From: Anaerolineales bacterium
GTDB taxonomy: Bacteria; Chloroflexota; Anaerolineae; Anaerolineales; Anaerolineaceae
Length of the DNA: 31,780 nt
Assembly (NCBI GenBank): GCA_020060485.1
Contig: JAGVAB010000132.1
Span: 1 to 31,780 of the forward strand
Direction: 5' to 3'
Shown here: in pieces, positions 21,191 to 29,736 of the stretch
Position numbering within the stretch: position 1 is the stretch's first letter
Layout of the letters: the number at the start of each line of letters is the position of its first letter
Translations under genes and position numbers: made by a program
The notes under the pieces: generated by a model
What the model saw: only the letters and a program-made list of their open reading frames with translations
Database searches by the model: none
What the model was told of the DNA's origin: nothing

Positions 21191-21877
21191 ATGCATCCCC
21201 TTCCCACCCGCTTCATCGGCGTTGACGTGCAGCTCCAGCGCCCGTGCGCCTTTTTCGTCCTCGACGAGGATCTGGCTGAGGTCGAGTCCGGCTGGCTGGG
21301 CAACGAAGACATTCCCGCCGCCAGCCGCAGCCTGCAGGAACTGGCCGCCCGTCACCACGCCGAGAGCGGCCGCCCGCCGGCGGTGGGCATTGACGCGCCG
21401 CGTATGCCCTTGCCCGCCCTGCGCCGGTTCTACTGGAAGAATGGCCAGTGGACGGAGAAAACCCCCGCCGAGAAAGGCTACGGCCGGCACTGCGAGGTAG
21501 CGGTCAAGGCCCTCAACATCGGCAACCCGCAGTGGACACGTCCCCTTGACCAGTCCCCGCCCTGGATGCGGCTCGGTTTTGCCCTGTTTGACACCCTGGC
21601 GGATTACCAACACGTCTTTGAGGCATACCCGGCGGCTTCTTTTCATATGCTGCACAAGCAGCCCCAGCCGCGGGTGACGATTTCCTTTGCGCACTTCCAG
21701 CCCGGTCCGCGCGACATGCTGGACGCCTGCCTGGCGGCCCTCACCGTGCACCAGTTCATCCACGGGCTGGGCTGCCAGGTCGGCGGCGGCGACGGCCTGG
21801 GCACCATCATCCTGCCCGTGCCGCTGCCTGTCCCCCCAGATCATGCCGTGCTGCATTGGCCGGAAACCGAAATGTGA
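21191..21877 (+). CDS. DUF429-family protein (RNase H-like fold)
   Basis: 228 residues, cytoplasmic. It has the layout of DUF429 proteins: an N-terminal FIGVDVQ strand with Asp, VGIDAPR, ARHHAES with R-rich C-terminal surroundings, and CQVGGGDGLGTIILP near the end. DUF429 is predicted to share the RNase H fold, and the acidic residues in FIGVDV, GIDAPR and LDACLA could form its active site. No enzyme activity is established to my knowledge. ATG 21191 was chosen over GTG 21185; neither has a clear ribosome site. It starts 36 nt after yoeB and may be cotranscribed with the toxin-antitoxin pair, or the link may be chance. Confidence 0.75.
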   Translation: MHPLPTRFIGVDVQLQRPCAFFVLDEDLAEVESGWLGNEDIPAASRSLQELAARHHAESGRPPAVGIDAPRMPLPALRRFYWKNGQWTEKTPAEKGYGRHCEVAVKALNIGNPQWTRPLDQSPPWMRLGFALFDTLADYQHVFEAYPAASFHMLHKQPQPRVTISFAHFQPGPRDMLDACLAALTVHQFIHGLGCQVGGGDGLGTIILPVPLPVPPDHAVLHWPETEM

Positions 21878-21942
21878 ACAGGTTTCCTAAAAGCCCGATC
21901 ATCATCTCGATAAGTCCGGTGTGTGGGGTTTGGTGAATAAAA

Positions 21943-21968
21943 GTGCCCCCACCGCAAGGTGAGGGCAC
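21943..21968 (-). terminator. Terminator of the serine hydrolase gene
   Basis: GTGCCCCCACC and GGTGAGGGCAC pair with one mismatch around a GCAA tetraloop. On the minus strand the stem is followed by TTTTATTC. It lies 19 nt after the hydrolase stop codon. On the plus strand the following CTTTCTTTC may also help to end DUF429 transcription. Confidence 0.65.
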
Positions 21969-21986
21969 AGCTTTCTTTCGCAACGC

Positions 21987-23471
21987 TCATTTTTTATGCA
22001 GCACACTGACCAGTTTGTAAATGCCCATGCCGTAATCAGGCAGGGTGCCCACCAGCATCCACAAGCCCATGTCCGGCAGCGTTTGCAGCAGCACCTGGGG
22101 GATCAGGTTTGGATTGAAACGATCGCCAAAGATCTTGACCACCTGGGACGCAATAACGATCAGGATCAGGGTGGGGATCAGGAAATGCGAGCCGATCTCC
22201 CAGATGAGATTGCTTCTGGACATGAGGGCGGCTTTTTCCTTCCACTTCGGCAGCTGCCGCAGGCTGCGCACCATCAAGCCAACAGTTACCACGAACCCTG
22301 CCGCCAACACCACAGCCAGCAGGTTCATCGACAAGCCCTGGCTGTTGGGCGTCTTGCCCAGCAGCAGCGCTGCCAGACCTTCGGTCAACTGCGGACGGGA
22401 AATGAAGGCGTCAAACAAATGTCCCTGATTGATGAGAATGACAAACCCGGTTTGGCGCTCGGGAAAGAAAACCAGATCGGATTTGAACCCTTCCAGCGAG
22501 CCGCCGTGCTCAATGCGCCGGTAGCCGTCCTGCTCGTTGATGAACCAACCCATGCCGTAAGCAAAACCCTGGGCATTGGTCCGCCGGTGCATGGCATCCA
22601 TACCCGGCGCAGAGAGTATAGCCGTGCCCTCCTCATATTCACCGTCATTGTACTGGGCGATCATGAAGTGCGCCATGTCCTCAACGGAAGACATGATATA
22701 CCCCGCACCCAGTTCGGCCGCGCGGAATTCCTGCTTGCGCGGGGCCACCACGCCGAAGTAGCGCGTATGCCCGTAAGCCAGACCGGCAGCCTGGGCGGCT
22801 TGCAGCGAAGTATACGTGTGCCTCATGTCCAGCGGGTCAAAGATGTTTTCCTGCAAATAGTCTTCAAAAGACTGGCCGGTCACCGTCTCCACCACCAGCG
22901 AGAGCACGATGAAATTAAGGTTGAAATACTGGGTCTGCGTGCCTACTGGCGCAGTCAGGCGCGCTTCACTCAATGTGCGCACCGCTTCTTCGCGGGTGAT
23001 GTCGGGTGGCAGGACCCTGTCGAAACCCGCATCCGAAAGACCGCTGGTGTGGTTGAGCAGGTTGCGGATGGTGATCGTGCGTGAGGCTTCTGCATCAGCC
23101 ACAACAAACCAGGGCAGGTAAGTTTGCACTGGCGCGTTCAGGTCGATCTTGCCCTGCTCCACGAGCTGCATCACGGCCAGGGCAGTGAAAGGCTTGGAAA
23201 TCGAGCCGATATACAGCGGGGTTTGGGGCGTCATGGCACGCCCGCCGCCCGCTGTGCCAAAGCTCTTGAGATACACGATCTCCTCGCCCTGGGTGATGGC
23301 CACAGCCACACCCGGCAGGTTGTGTTTTTTCATTTGCGCTTTAACAAACGCGTCCACGGCGGCGGCATCCAGGTTTACAGTATTCATACGGGCAGCTGCG
23401 GAACCGGAAGCCCGGAAAAAAGCCCCGCCCAGCAGGGTAAGGACAATCAGAGCAGAAATCCATTTTTTCAT
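21987..23471 (-). CDS. Class-C beta-lactamase-fold serine hydrolase with membrane tail
   Basis: 494 residues. A signal peptide (residues 1-27, KKWISALIVLTLLGGAFF) leads it out of the cytoplasm. The catalytic S-x-x-K is S90ISK93, with YFNLN as the Y-x-N motif and HGGS as the third motif, as in class C beta-lactamases, D-peptidases and esterases of PF00144. The last ~120 residues carry three hydrophobic segments (LLAVVLAAGFVVTVGLMV, FLIPTLILIVIASQVV, PDMGLWMLVGTLP), so it is anchored in the membrane. ATG 23471 has AGGTGA upstream; ATG 23495 is possible with a weaker site. The substrate (peptide, ester or lactam) cannot be told from sequence. It is divergent from the CPBP gene at 23654. Confidence 0.92.
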   Translation of the reverse strand: MKKWISALIVLTLLGGAFFRASGSAAARMNTVNLDAAAVDAFVKAQMKKHNLPGVAVAITQGEEIVYLKSFGTAGGGRAMTPQTPLYIGSISKPFTALAVMQLVEQGKIDLNAPVQTYLPWFVVADAEASRTITIRNLLNHTSGLSDAGFDRVLPPDITREEAVRTLSEARLTAPVGTQTQYFNLNFIVLSLVVETVTGQSFEDYLQENIFDPLDMRHTYTSLQAAQAAGLAYGHTRYFGVVAPRKQEFRAAELGAGYIMSSVEDMAHFMIAQYNDGEYEEGTAILSAPGMDAMHRRTNAQGFAYGMGWFINEQDGYRRIEHGGSLEGFKSDLVFFPERQTGFVILINQGHLFDAFISRPQLTEGLAALLLGKTPNSQGLSMNLLAVVLAAGFVVTVGLMVRSLRQLPKWKEKAALMSRSNLIWEIGSHFLIPTLILIVIASQVVKIFGDRFNPNLIPQVLLQTLPDMGLWMLVGTLPDYGMGIYKLVSVLHKK

Positions 23472-23600
23472 ACGTTGTTTCACCTGTAGTTTCATCCGAA
23501 TTGCAAAACCATCAAGAAATCATATTTTACACCAGCGCTGTACCCTTGAAAAAAGTTAAACAAAGCTTAACATAAATGCCGCGGAATTGTGATTTGAAAA

Positions 23601-23609
23601 TGATAGAAT
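23601..23609 (+). promoter_or_regulatory. Extended -10 candidate before the second CPBP gene
   Basis: TGATAGAAT is a 5/6 extended -10. The expected start site (23615-23617) falls at or just before ATG 23618 of the same reading frame, so a leaderless start is possible. Confidence 0.45.
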
Positions 23610-23653
23610 TCCTCACAATGGCAGGAAATCTCTTTGCAGGCAATGAAAGCACA

Positions 23654-24415
23654 ATGATCAAAATAAAACCGATGGGATGGTCGGCATCCTTGCTAACCTT
23701 CGGCATCCCGGCCCTGGCGATGGGCGCGGGCTATTACCTGTTGATGCCCTTCCTCATAAAACGCGGCATGTTGGCCTATTACGCATACAGTATTGCCCTC
23801 GGGCTGCCGCTGCTATGCATGTTGATTGCCTCATTGGCCGCCTACCGCGCCGAAGGCAACCCCTTCACCTGGCGGGCCTTGATGACCCGCTTCCGCTTCA
23901 AACCGCTCTCCCTGCGTGATTTGCTGATCGTGGCCGGCATCTTCGCCGCCGAGATGGCGGTCTACTTTCTGATGACGCGCCTCACCGGCTGGTTGATCGC
24001 GCAGAATATCATCCCTATCCCGGCCAATATCCCCGACTTTCTGAACCCCCAAAGCGTTTGGACGCAGGAAACCATTGACGTTGCCACCGGAGGGCTGAAA
24101 GGCAACTGGCCCATTTTGATCTTCTCGGTTGTGTTGCTGGTGATCAACGTGGTGGGAGAGGAATTCTGGTGGCGCGGCCTGGTGCTACCCCGTCAGCAGA
24201 TGGCTTTTGCGGCAAGTACACTGATCATCCACAGTTTGTTGTGGACCGTTTTTCACGCTTTTAAATACTGGGACCTGCTCAACTTGCTGCCACTTTCTTT
24301 TGGCTTGACCTTTGCCGTCATCTTGCTCAATAACAGTTCGGCCGGGTTAATGATGCATTTCATCAGCAACGGCGTGGGGCTGGTGCCGATATTAATGGGC
24401 GTGCTGGAGAAATAA
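23654..24415 (+). CDS. CPBP-family intramembrane protease (second in window)
   Basis: 253 residues with about seven hydrophobic segments. The CPBP motifs are EEFWWRG (E169, E170, R174), FHAFKYW (H201) and HFISN (H235, N239), all complete. Members cleave membrane substrates or confer immunity to peptides. ATG 23654 gives a short N-terminus before the first membrane segment, but its ribosome site is weak (GAAAG). ATG 23618, 36 nt upstream, would be leaderless from the TGATAGAAT promoter. It is not clustered with the other CPBP gene at 10933. Its target is unknown. Confidence 0.85.
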   Translation: MIKIKPMGWSASLLTFGIPALAMGAGYYLLMPFLIKRGMLAYYAYSIALGLPLLCMLIASLAAYRAEGNPFTWRALMTRFRFKPLSLRDLLIVAGIFAAEMAVYFLMTRLTGWLIAQNIIPIPANIPDFLNPQSVWTQETIDVATGGLKGNWPILIFSVVLLVINVVGEEFWWRGLVLPRQQMAFAASTLIIHSLLWTVFHAFKYWDLLNLLPLSFGLTFAVILLNNSSAGLMMHFISNGVGLVPILMGVLEK

Positions 24416-24508
24416 CCGCCGGTGGCTGGCAGCTTTGCCTGCCGCAAATCAGAAAGCGTCCGCCGATAATAGCGAGCGCTAAACTTTAAAGTTCGGTGTT
24501 GCCTGGGG

Positions 24509-24937
24509 TTAGTCCAGTTCTTTAGATGTGTTGGATTTGGTGAACAATGAGGATGGCGGCGTTTCCGGTCTTAAGGTGTTGATGCTGACCAAATGGATCG
24601 TGACACCACAGGCAATACCCAGCAGGATCAACCTGAGCCACCAGGCCGAAATTACAAACCAGGCCGTGTAGCCGATGGTCAGCCACAGCAGCGAAATGGA
24701 AAGAATTTTTTGAAGCAATGGTATCCCCCGGCCTTCGCGGTAATTGCGGATGTATTCGCCAAACCAGCGGTTGGTGAGCAGCCAGTGATAAAAGCGTTTT
24801 GAACTGCGCCCGTAACACACCGCCGCCAGCAGCAGAAACGGGGTGGTCGGCAGTACGGGGATGAACATGCCAATCACGCCCAGCACCACGCAAAGTGTGC
24901 CGGCGGCAATCAACAGGTTCTTTTTTAAATTCTCCAT
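24509..24937 (-). CDS. ybaN: YbaN/DUF454 inner-membrane protein
   Basis: 142 residues with four hydrophobic segments (residues ~8-25, 27-42, 78-96 and 99-115). The N-terminus contains the family phrase VLGVIGMFIPVLPTTPFLLLAAVCYGRSS, followed by HWLLTNRWFGEYIRNYREGRGIP. DUF454 proteins are inner-membrane, of unknown role. Promoter: extended -10 TGGTATAAT at 25008-25000, giving a leader of ~55 nt. The ribosome site at ATG 24937 is weak. It converges on the second CPBP gene. Confidence 0.9.
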   Translation of the reverse strand: MENLKKNLLIAAGTLCVVLGVIGMFIPVLPTTPFLLLAAVCYGRSSKRFYHWLLTNRWFGEYIRNYREGRGIPLLQKILSISLLWLTIGYTAWFVISAWWLRLILLGIACGVTIHLVSINTLRPETPPSSLFTKSNTSKELD

Positions 24938-24999
24938 AGGGCACCGTTTTCCAAACAGAATATCGAAACGCAGATATTATTTGAGACTATTATTATCCA

Positions 25000-25008
25000 A
25001 TTATACCA
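25000..25008 (-). promoter_or_regulatory. Extended -10 promoter of the ybaN-like gene
   Basis: On the minus strand TGGTATAAT is a perfect extended -10. No clear -35 is present. Start site expected near 24993. Confidence 0.55.
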
Positions 25009-25103
25009 GACTCTTGGATGAATATCCTCCCAGGGTGCGCAGGTTTGGCAAGTCTGGCAGATCTGAACCGGCCGCGTTGAAATCCATGGCATGGGTTTTG
25101 CCG

Positions 25104-25136
25104 TAAAAAAAGAGGCCGTCTTTTTGGGACGGCCTC
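25104..25136 (-). terminator. Terminator of perR-katA
   Basis: GAGGCCGTC and GACGGCCTC (25112-25120 and 25128-25136) pair over 9 bp with loop TTTTTGG. On the minus strand the stem is followed by seven T (plus-strand A25105-25111). It lies 19 nt after the katA stop. Confidence 0.85.
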
Positions 25137-25154
25137 CTGTTGGGCTTCACAGTC

Positions 25155-26618
25155 TCATTTGACCTTGTCCATCGAGATCATCAACGCATCTGCCACGCCC
25201 TTGCCATAGGCCGGGTCGGCTTTCATGCAGTTGCCAATATGACGGATCTTGATGAATTCGGGGGCATCGCCCATGGCGCGGGCGGTATTCTCAAACAGCA
25301 CCTGCTGCTGTTCCTTGCTCATCAGACGGAACAACTTGCCGGGCTGGGTGTAATAATCGGAATCGTCCTCGCGGAAATCCCAGTTATCCGCAGCGCCATG
25401 CAGCTCCAACGGCGGCTCCCTGAATTCGGGCTGTTCCTGCCACTCGCCAAAGCTGTTCGGCTCGTAGGCAATGGTTTTGCCCGCATTGCCATCCACCCGC
25501 ATCTGCCCATCGCGATGGGAGGGATTGGCCGGGGCTTGCTTGGGGCTGTTGACCGGGATCTGGTGATGGTTGACGCCCAGGCGATAGCGCTGTGCGTCGC
25601 CATACGAGAAGAGGCGGCCCTGCAGCATCTTGTCCGGTGAGAAACCGATGCCCGGCACAATCGCCCCGGGGTTGAACGCGGCCTGTTCCACATCCTGGAA
25701 GTAATTATCCGGGTTGCGGTTTAGTTCCAGCACGCCCACCTCGATCAGCGGGAACTCCTTTTGATACCAGACCTTGGTCAGGTCAAAGGGGTTGTAGGGC
25801 ATGTTCCTGGCTTGCTCTTCGGTCATCACCTGGATGAACATGGTCCAGCGCGGGAAATCGCCTTTGGCAATGCTCTCCAGCAAATCGCGTTGATGACTTT
25901 CGCGGTCCTTGGCAACAATTGCTTCGGCTTCCTGGTCGGTCAGGTTCTTGATGCCCTGCTGGGTGCGTAAATGAAACTTGACCCACACCCGTTCATTTTT
26001 GGCATTGATCATGCTGAAGGTGTGGCTGCCAAAGCCGTGCATATGACGGTAGGACAGGGGAATGCCGCGGTCACTCATGGTGATGGTCACCTGGTGCAAG
26101 GCTTCTGGCAGGGATGTCCAGAAATCCCAGTTATTGGTGGCCGAGCGCATGTTGGTATGGGGATCGCGCTTGACGGCCCGGTTGAGATCGGGGAACTTGT
26201 GCGGGTCACGCAGGAAGAAGACCGGCGTGTTGTTTCCAACCAGGTCCCAGTTGCCCTCCTCGGTGTAGAACTTCATGGCAAAGCCGCGGATATCGCGTTC
26301 GGCATCGGCTGCGCCGCGCTCGCCGGCCACGGTGGAGAAGCGCAAAAAGCATTCGGTTTCCTTGCCGACCTTGGAGAAGATCTTGGCCTTGGTATAACGG
26401 GTGATGTCGTGGGTGACGGTGAACTTGCCAAACGCGCCGGATCCCTTGGCATGCATGCGCCGTTCGGGGATCACTTCACGGTCAAAATGGGCCAGCTTTT
26501 CCAGATACCACACATCCTGTAAAAGCATGGGGCCGCGCGGGCCAGCGGTCATGGCATTTTGATTATCGGGGACTGGTGCCCCCGCTGCGGTGGTCAATTT
26601 CTTTTTCTTTTCTGTCAT
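25155..26618 (-). CDS. katA: Monofunctional heme catalase, clade 3
   Basis: 487 residues. It decomposes hydrogen peroxide to water and oxygen in the cytoplasm. The catalytic His56 is in [12 protein letters not shown], the distal Asn in [11 protein letters not shown] and the proximal heme Tyr in [14 protein letters not shown]. The length is that of small-subunit catalases. ATG 26618 has AAGGAG, which is built from the last codons of perR (AAA AAG GAG TAA); the two genes are 3 nt apart and thus translationally coupled. PerR repression of the operon would be relieved by peroxide. The gene ends in a strong terminator. Confidence 0.97.
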   Translation of the reverse strand: MTEKKKKLTTAAGAPVPDNQNAMTAGPRGPMLLQDVWYLEKLAHFDREVIPERRMHAKGSGAFGKFTVTHDITRYTKAKIFSKVGKETECFLRFSTVAGERGAADAERDIRGFAMKFYTEEGNWDLVGNNTPVFFLRDPHKFPDLNRAVKRDPHTNMRSATNNWDFWTSLPEALHQVTITMSDRGIPLSYRHMHGFGSHTFSMINAKNERVWVKFHLRTQQGIKNLTDQEAEAIVAKDRESHQRDLLESIAKGDFPRWTMFIQVMTEEQARNMPYNPFDLTKVWYQKEFPLIEVGVLELNRNPDNYFQDVEQAAFNPGAIVPGIGFSPDKMLQGRLFSYGDAQRYRLGVNHHQIPVNSPKQAPANPSHRDGQMRVDGNAGKTIAYEPNSFGEWQEQPEFREPPLELHGAADNWDFREDDSDYYTQPGKLFRLMSKEQQQVLFENTARAMGDAPEFIKIRHIGNCMKADPAYGKGVADALMISMDKVK

Positions 26619-26621
26619 TGC

Positions 26622-27053
26622 TTACTCCTTTTTTTCTGGTTGAACAACACAATCAGGGCAAAGCCCTTTGAAGTACACATTCTTTTCGGTGACCTTAAAA
26701 TGCTTTAATCCTCCAATGGCAATGTGCTCAATATCAATTGCAAAATTGATGATTGCGCCGCAGGATTCGCATTTGAAATGTCCATGATCGACGAGGATGC
26801 TGTCGTAATGCATTTCAACATCATCAATGCTGATGACACGCGCCAGGCCGGCTTCGGTGAAGGTGTGCAAGGTATTGTAGATGGTGGCTTTTGAGAGGGA
26901 GGGAATTTCTGGCGAGAGGGCGCGGTAGATCTCGTCCACGGTGGGGTGCGAGTCTGCCTGTTGCAGATATTCAAGCACCCTGATGCGTTGGTAGGATGGG
27001 CGGATGCCTTTTTTTTGCAATTCGTTGCGCAGATATTGAATGGAGATGGTCAT
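26622..27053 (-). CDS. perR: Fur-family peroxide regulator, PerR-type
   Basis: 143 residues. The winged helix includes SLSKATIYNTLHTF. The dimerisation part has two structural Zn pairs, CESC and CPDC, and the metal-sensing residues H36 and the HYDSILVDHGHFKC region. Together with the position directly before katA, this points to PerR rather than Fur. In PerR, peroxide oxidises the Fe-bound His residues and lifts repression. A near-perfect Per box lies 24 nt upstream of ATG 27053. The ribosome site is weak. Fur or Zur cannot be strictly excluded from sequence. Confidence 0.92.
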   Translation of the reverse strand: MTISIQYLRNELQKKGIRPSYQRIRVLEYLQQADSHPTVDEIYRALSPEIPSLSKATIYNTLHTFTEAGLARVISIDDVEMHYDSILVDHGHFKCESCGAIINFAIDIEHIAIGGLKHFKVTEKNVYFKGLCPDCVVQPEKKE

Positions 27054-27070
27054 GTTTTATTGGTCACAAT

Positions 27071-27100
27071 CTAAATTTAGAATGATTATAATTATTTATA
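27071..27100 (-). promoter_or_regulatory. Per box and promoter of perR-katA
   Basis: TTAGAATGATTATAA (27077-27091) matches the PerR box TTATAATnATTATAA at 13 of 14 fixed positions. A second overlapping site, 27086-27100, matches 11 of 14. A CTAAATTTAG palindrome lies at 27071-27080. A TATAAT on the minus strand is embedded in the box, so PerR would block the -10. Confidence 0.82.
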
Positions 27101-27200
27101 GCATATTTATCAGGAAAAGTAAAGCGGGAATATTTTCAAAATCCTGCCGGGATCCCGCGGGCCGGAAACTGTGATGCCTGGATTGCATGATTTCAACAAT

Positions 27201-28016
27201 TTAGAACGCTGTGCCGGCCGCCTCAAACAACCCGGAATCCTTGGTAATGAAGAACCCTTGCGGGCTGGCCGCCACCTCTTGCTGCACAAAGTCCACCAAT
27301 GCCGCCTGTTGCACTTCATTCAATGTCAACCGCCCGGAAAGAATATAGGCCAGCAGCATGTCTGCATCGGTGACGCGCAATGAGTCCGGGTAGCGGTGCA
27401 GGGTCACCTGTGCAAAGCAGGCTTTGATCTGTTCCGCCCCGTTTTCCAGGCAAAACGCCTCGGCTGCGGATTGGCCCCAGGCGCCCAACTGCGCGTCAAA
27501 GCGGCTCATCAGCTGATGCAGTTCGCGCATGTGCGTCTTGCCGATGGTGGCGGCGTAAAAACGTCCTTCGGGTTTGAGAACCCGCCGGATGCCGCTCAGG
27601 GCTTTGGGCCGGTCAGGTATGTGATAAAGCATGTGATTGGCGATCACCACATCAAAAGAATCGTCCTCAAAAGGGATATCCTGCGCGTCGATCACCTGAA
27701 ACGCAAAGCGCGGGACAGCTTTCGCCAGAGCGGCCTGCGCCTGTGCCAACATACCCTCGGAGAAATCTGAGAGAATGATCTCCACATCTTGCGGCACGCG
27801 CTCCAAATTCTCCAGCCACAAGTTGCCCGTGCCGCAGCCCAGCTCCAGCAGGCGCGCCCCGGCGGGGATGGCGATGCGCTCAAACAGCCAGGACTGCCAG
27901 CCCTGCTTGTTGGCGCTGAACTGTTCATGCAGGCGGATGCGCACATTCAGATTGTCTGCATTCTCGTACTGCTTTTTGATGTACTGCGGGTCATTCACAA
28001 ATTCGATCTTTGACAT
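27201..28016 (-). CDS. Class I SAM-dependent methyltransferase (ubiE-like type)
   Basis: 271 residues. Motif I is LLELGCGTGNLWLE (residues ~56-69), then DFSEGMLAQAQAAL, IDAQDIPFEDDSFDVVIANHMLYHIPD and IRRVLKPEGRFYA. This is the methyltransferase-11 type. The N-terminal ~45 residues (YENADNLNVRIRLHEQFSANKQGW) recur in related Chloroflexota and Firmicutes enzymes. The acceptor is unknown. ATG 28016 has AGGCA upstream. It lies 51 nt from the membrane protein gene on the same strand, so it is probably the last gene of that group. Confidence 0.9.
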   Translation of the reverse strand: MSKIEFVNDPQYIKKQYENADNLNVRIRLHEQFSANKQGWQSWLFERIAIPAGARLLELGCGTGNLWLENLERVPQDVEIILSDFSEGMLAQAQAALAKAVPRFAFQVIDAQDIPFEDDSFDVVIANHMLYHIPDRPKALSGIRRVLKPEGRFYAATIGKTHMRELHQLMSRFDAQLGAWGQSAAEAFCLENGAEQIKACFAQVTLHRYPDSLRVTDADMLLAYILSGRLTLNEVQQAALVDFVQQEVAASPQGFFITKDSGLFEAAGTAF

Positions 28017-28067
28017 TTTTGCCTGTCTTTTGCGGCGCGGTCAACCGCGCTGAGAGATGCATCCTGC

Positions 28068-28865
28068 TCACATTTGCGGAATGGCGGCGATGGAAACGGT
28101 CATCATGGCGATGAACAGAATGACGAATGTCAGGCGCGCCCAGCGCGGGCGGTCGATCAGCCATTCTTCAGCCACGGCCAGCGGGTTGGCGCCGGAGAAG
28201 ATGATGGTGAAGAGACCAGCCGCCCCCAGAAAGTCGTAGAACGAAGCAGGATTAAAGGGTTCTTTCCTCACGGTTTGCTCCCACAGGATGGTCATAGACA
28301 GAACAGCAAAGAGGGTCAGCATGATGTCGGCCAGAGTTTCGGTCAACATGGGCATGTGGATGTGAATGCGCATCCAGTCCGGTATTTTGAGCTTGCCCAT
28401 GTTGGGAAAAGCGGCCAATATCGTTACGCCGCTGAAGGTGACCATGCCGATGGTGTACAGAAATGCGATCAACCCCAGCCAGAAAGAATGCCCATCGAGG
28501 GTGATCCCCAGGGCGCGCAGGGCGGTCAGGCTGAACATGGGGGTGATGAAGCCCAGGTGCCCGAGCATTGCCATGACAACGATGAGAAATCTGATCAAAG
28601 GAGACCAGGCCAGGTTGCCGTCCTTGTCTGTTGGCGGCGGGGGTTGCTTGTTGAGGCGCTCCTGCAGGAAAGGGTGCTTCAACCAGGCGCCCGTATAGGC
28701 CATGACTTGCACAATGATCAGAATGCTTGCCAGCCAAACGGCAGGCGCGGCGCGCATGTTTTGCAGATGGGAAAATACCACCGGCTGACCCCATTTGAAG
28801 TACACGATCACAAACAGGTTGATCAACAGAAAGCGGTATGTGAAGAGTTTCCGTGACAGGGTCAT
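28068..28865 (-). CDS. Polytopic membrane protein of unknown function
   Basis: 265 residues with about seven hydrophobic segments (residues ~10-27, 42-61, 87-112, 128-153, 172-194, 210-225 and 243-262). A cytosolic or external loop carries the phrase QPPPPTDKDGNLAWSP. The longest soluble loop lies between segments two and three. I do not recognise a family. ATG 28865 has GAAAGGAAAAG upstream. It lies 115 nt downstream of the methyltransferase at 28981 and 51 nt from the next methyltransferase, so it is part of a methyltransferase-rich minus-strand group. An antisense open frame covers the whole gene and is a shadow; the membrane pattern supports this strand. Confidence 0.8.
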   Translation of the reverse strand: MTLSRKLFTYRFLLINLFVIVYFKWGQPVVFSHLQNMRAAPAVWLASILIIVQVMAYTGAWLKHPFLQERLNKQPPPPTDKDGNLAWSPLIRFLIVVMAMLGHLGFITPMFSLTALRALGITLDGHSFWLGLIAFLYTIGMVTFSGVTILAAFPNMGKLKIPDWMRIHIHMPMLTETLADIMLTLFAVLSMTILWEQTVRKEPFNPASFYDFLGAAGLFTIIFSGANPLAVAEEWLIDRPRWARLTFVILFIAMMTVSIAAIPQM

Positions 28866-28980
28866 GCTTTTCCTTTCAATGTGAGAGATGATATCGGGTC
28901 AGTTTTGCCTGACGAGGCTGCCGCCCGCCTGGCGCCGCCTGGTATTTTTGGGAAGGTGCGTAATGCAGTCATTGAAAGAT

Positions 28981-29724
28981 CTACTGGTGTGGTTTTTGCA
29001 GCGTAAAGTACAGATGCACATATTGAAAAGCGTTGGTGCGGTTGATATATTGCATCCGCCAATCATCCTGTGAGCAGGCCTCATTCGATTCGCTGAGAAT
29101 GTTCATCCATTCAGTCAGCGTTGTTTGCCGGGCTTCCTCACGCAGATAGCGCACCTGCTTCTTTTTATCGATGATTTCCCAGTCAGTGAACAGGTCGTCT
29201 GCTTCGGCATCGCCAAACATACTATGCAGGGCTGGTTCGCCATCTTCTAACATCTGGAACTCACCCGGAGCTTGCATCTCGCCAAACAGAGATTTTGGCC
29301 AGCAGTCCAGCGAGATCACCCCCAGGAAAGCCATGCCTCCGGGCTTGAGCACGCGCCGCATTTCATCTACCGTTTTGACCGTATCCGCCTTGCTCAGGTG
29401 ACACATGGCGTAATGTTCGTAGAGGTGATCGAAGCTCTCATTTCCAAATGGCAACTGGCGCATATCGGCTTGCTGCAGGGCAACTTCAATACCCTGTGCA
29501 TTGCAAAAGAGGCGCGCCTTGTCCAACTGCATCCTGGAGATATCCACGCCAAAGGTTTCAAAGCCATGGCTGGCAAACAAGGCCGCTGGCGGCACATCTC
29601 CACCTGCGCCGCAGTCCATGATTTTGGGACGCGGCGCAGCATCTGCAGGAATACCCTGTGCAAGCAGTCTGCTCAAAAAGCCATATACCGCAACGGCATT
29701 CGGACGCAGAATAAAGCTGCTCAT
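28981..29724 (-). CDS. Class I SAM-dependent methyltransferase
   Basis: 247 residues. Motif I reads KIMDCGAGGDVPPAALFASHG, with an unusual CGAGGDVP in place of the usual E-x-G-x-G-x-G. Next come GVDISRMQLDKA, QADMRQLPFGNESFDHLYEHYAMCHL and MRRVLKPGGMAFLGVIS. The C-terminus (WRMQYINRTNAFQYVHLYFTLQKP) is aromatic-rich. ATG 29724 has GGGAG upstream; a GTG at 29727 is also possible. It starts 13 nt after the ATC-hydrolase-family gene ends, so both are coupled. The acceptor may be a thiol or amine made by that neighbour, but this is speculation. Confidence 0.88.
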   Translation of the reverse strand: MSSFILRPNAVAVYGFLSRLLAQGIPADAAPRPKIMDCGAGGDVPPAALFASHGFETFGVDISRMQLDKARLFCNAQGIEVALQQADMRQLPFGNESFDHLYEHYAMCHLSKADTVKTVDEMRRVLKPGGMAFLGVISLDCWPKSLFGEMQAPGEFQMLEDGEPALHSMFGDAEADDLFTDWEIIDKKKQVRYLREEARQTTLTEWMNILSESNEACSQDDWRMQYINRTNAFQYVHLYFTLQKPHQ

Positions 29725-29736
29725 CACATCTCCCGC

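Noticed and set aside
21901..21928. Possible further copy of the TCGACAAGCTC element (TCGATAAGTCC)
   Set aside because: Three differences from the core, and the flanks pair poorly (ATC/GGT only).
27136..27170. Terminator-like CGGGATCCCG palindrome after the methyltransferase gene at 27201
   Set aside because: It is a palindrome without a loop and lacks a clean T tract, so I would not call it a terminator.
28031..28050. GCGCGG/CCGCGC hairpin between the membrane protein and the methyltransferase genes
   Set aside because: Only 6 bp and without a following T run on the minus strand, so it is not called as a terminator.
28074..28856. Plus-strand open frame (260 aa) opposite the membrane protein gene
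   Set aside because: The translation is charged and Gln/Gly/His-rich without domain features, while the minus-strand product has seven regular hydrophobic segments and a good ribosome site.
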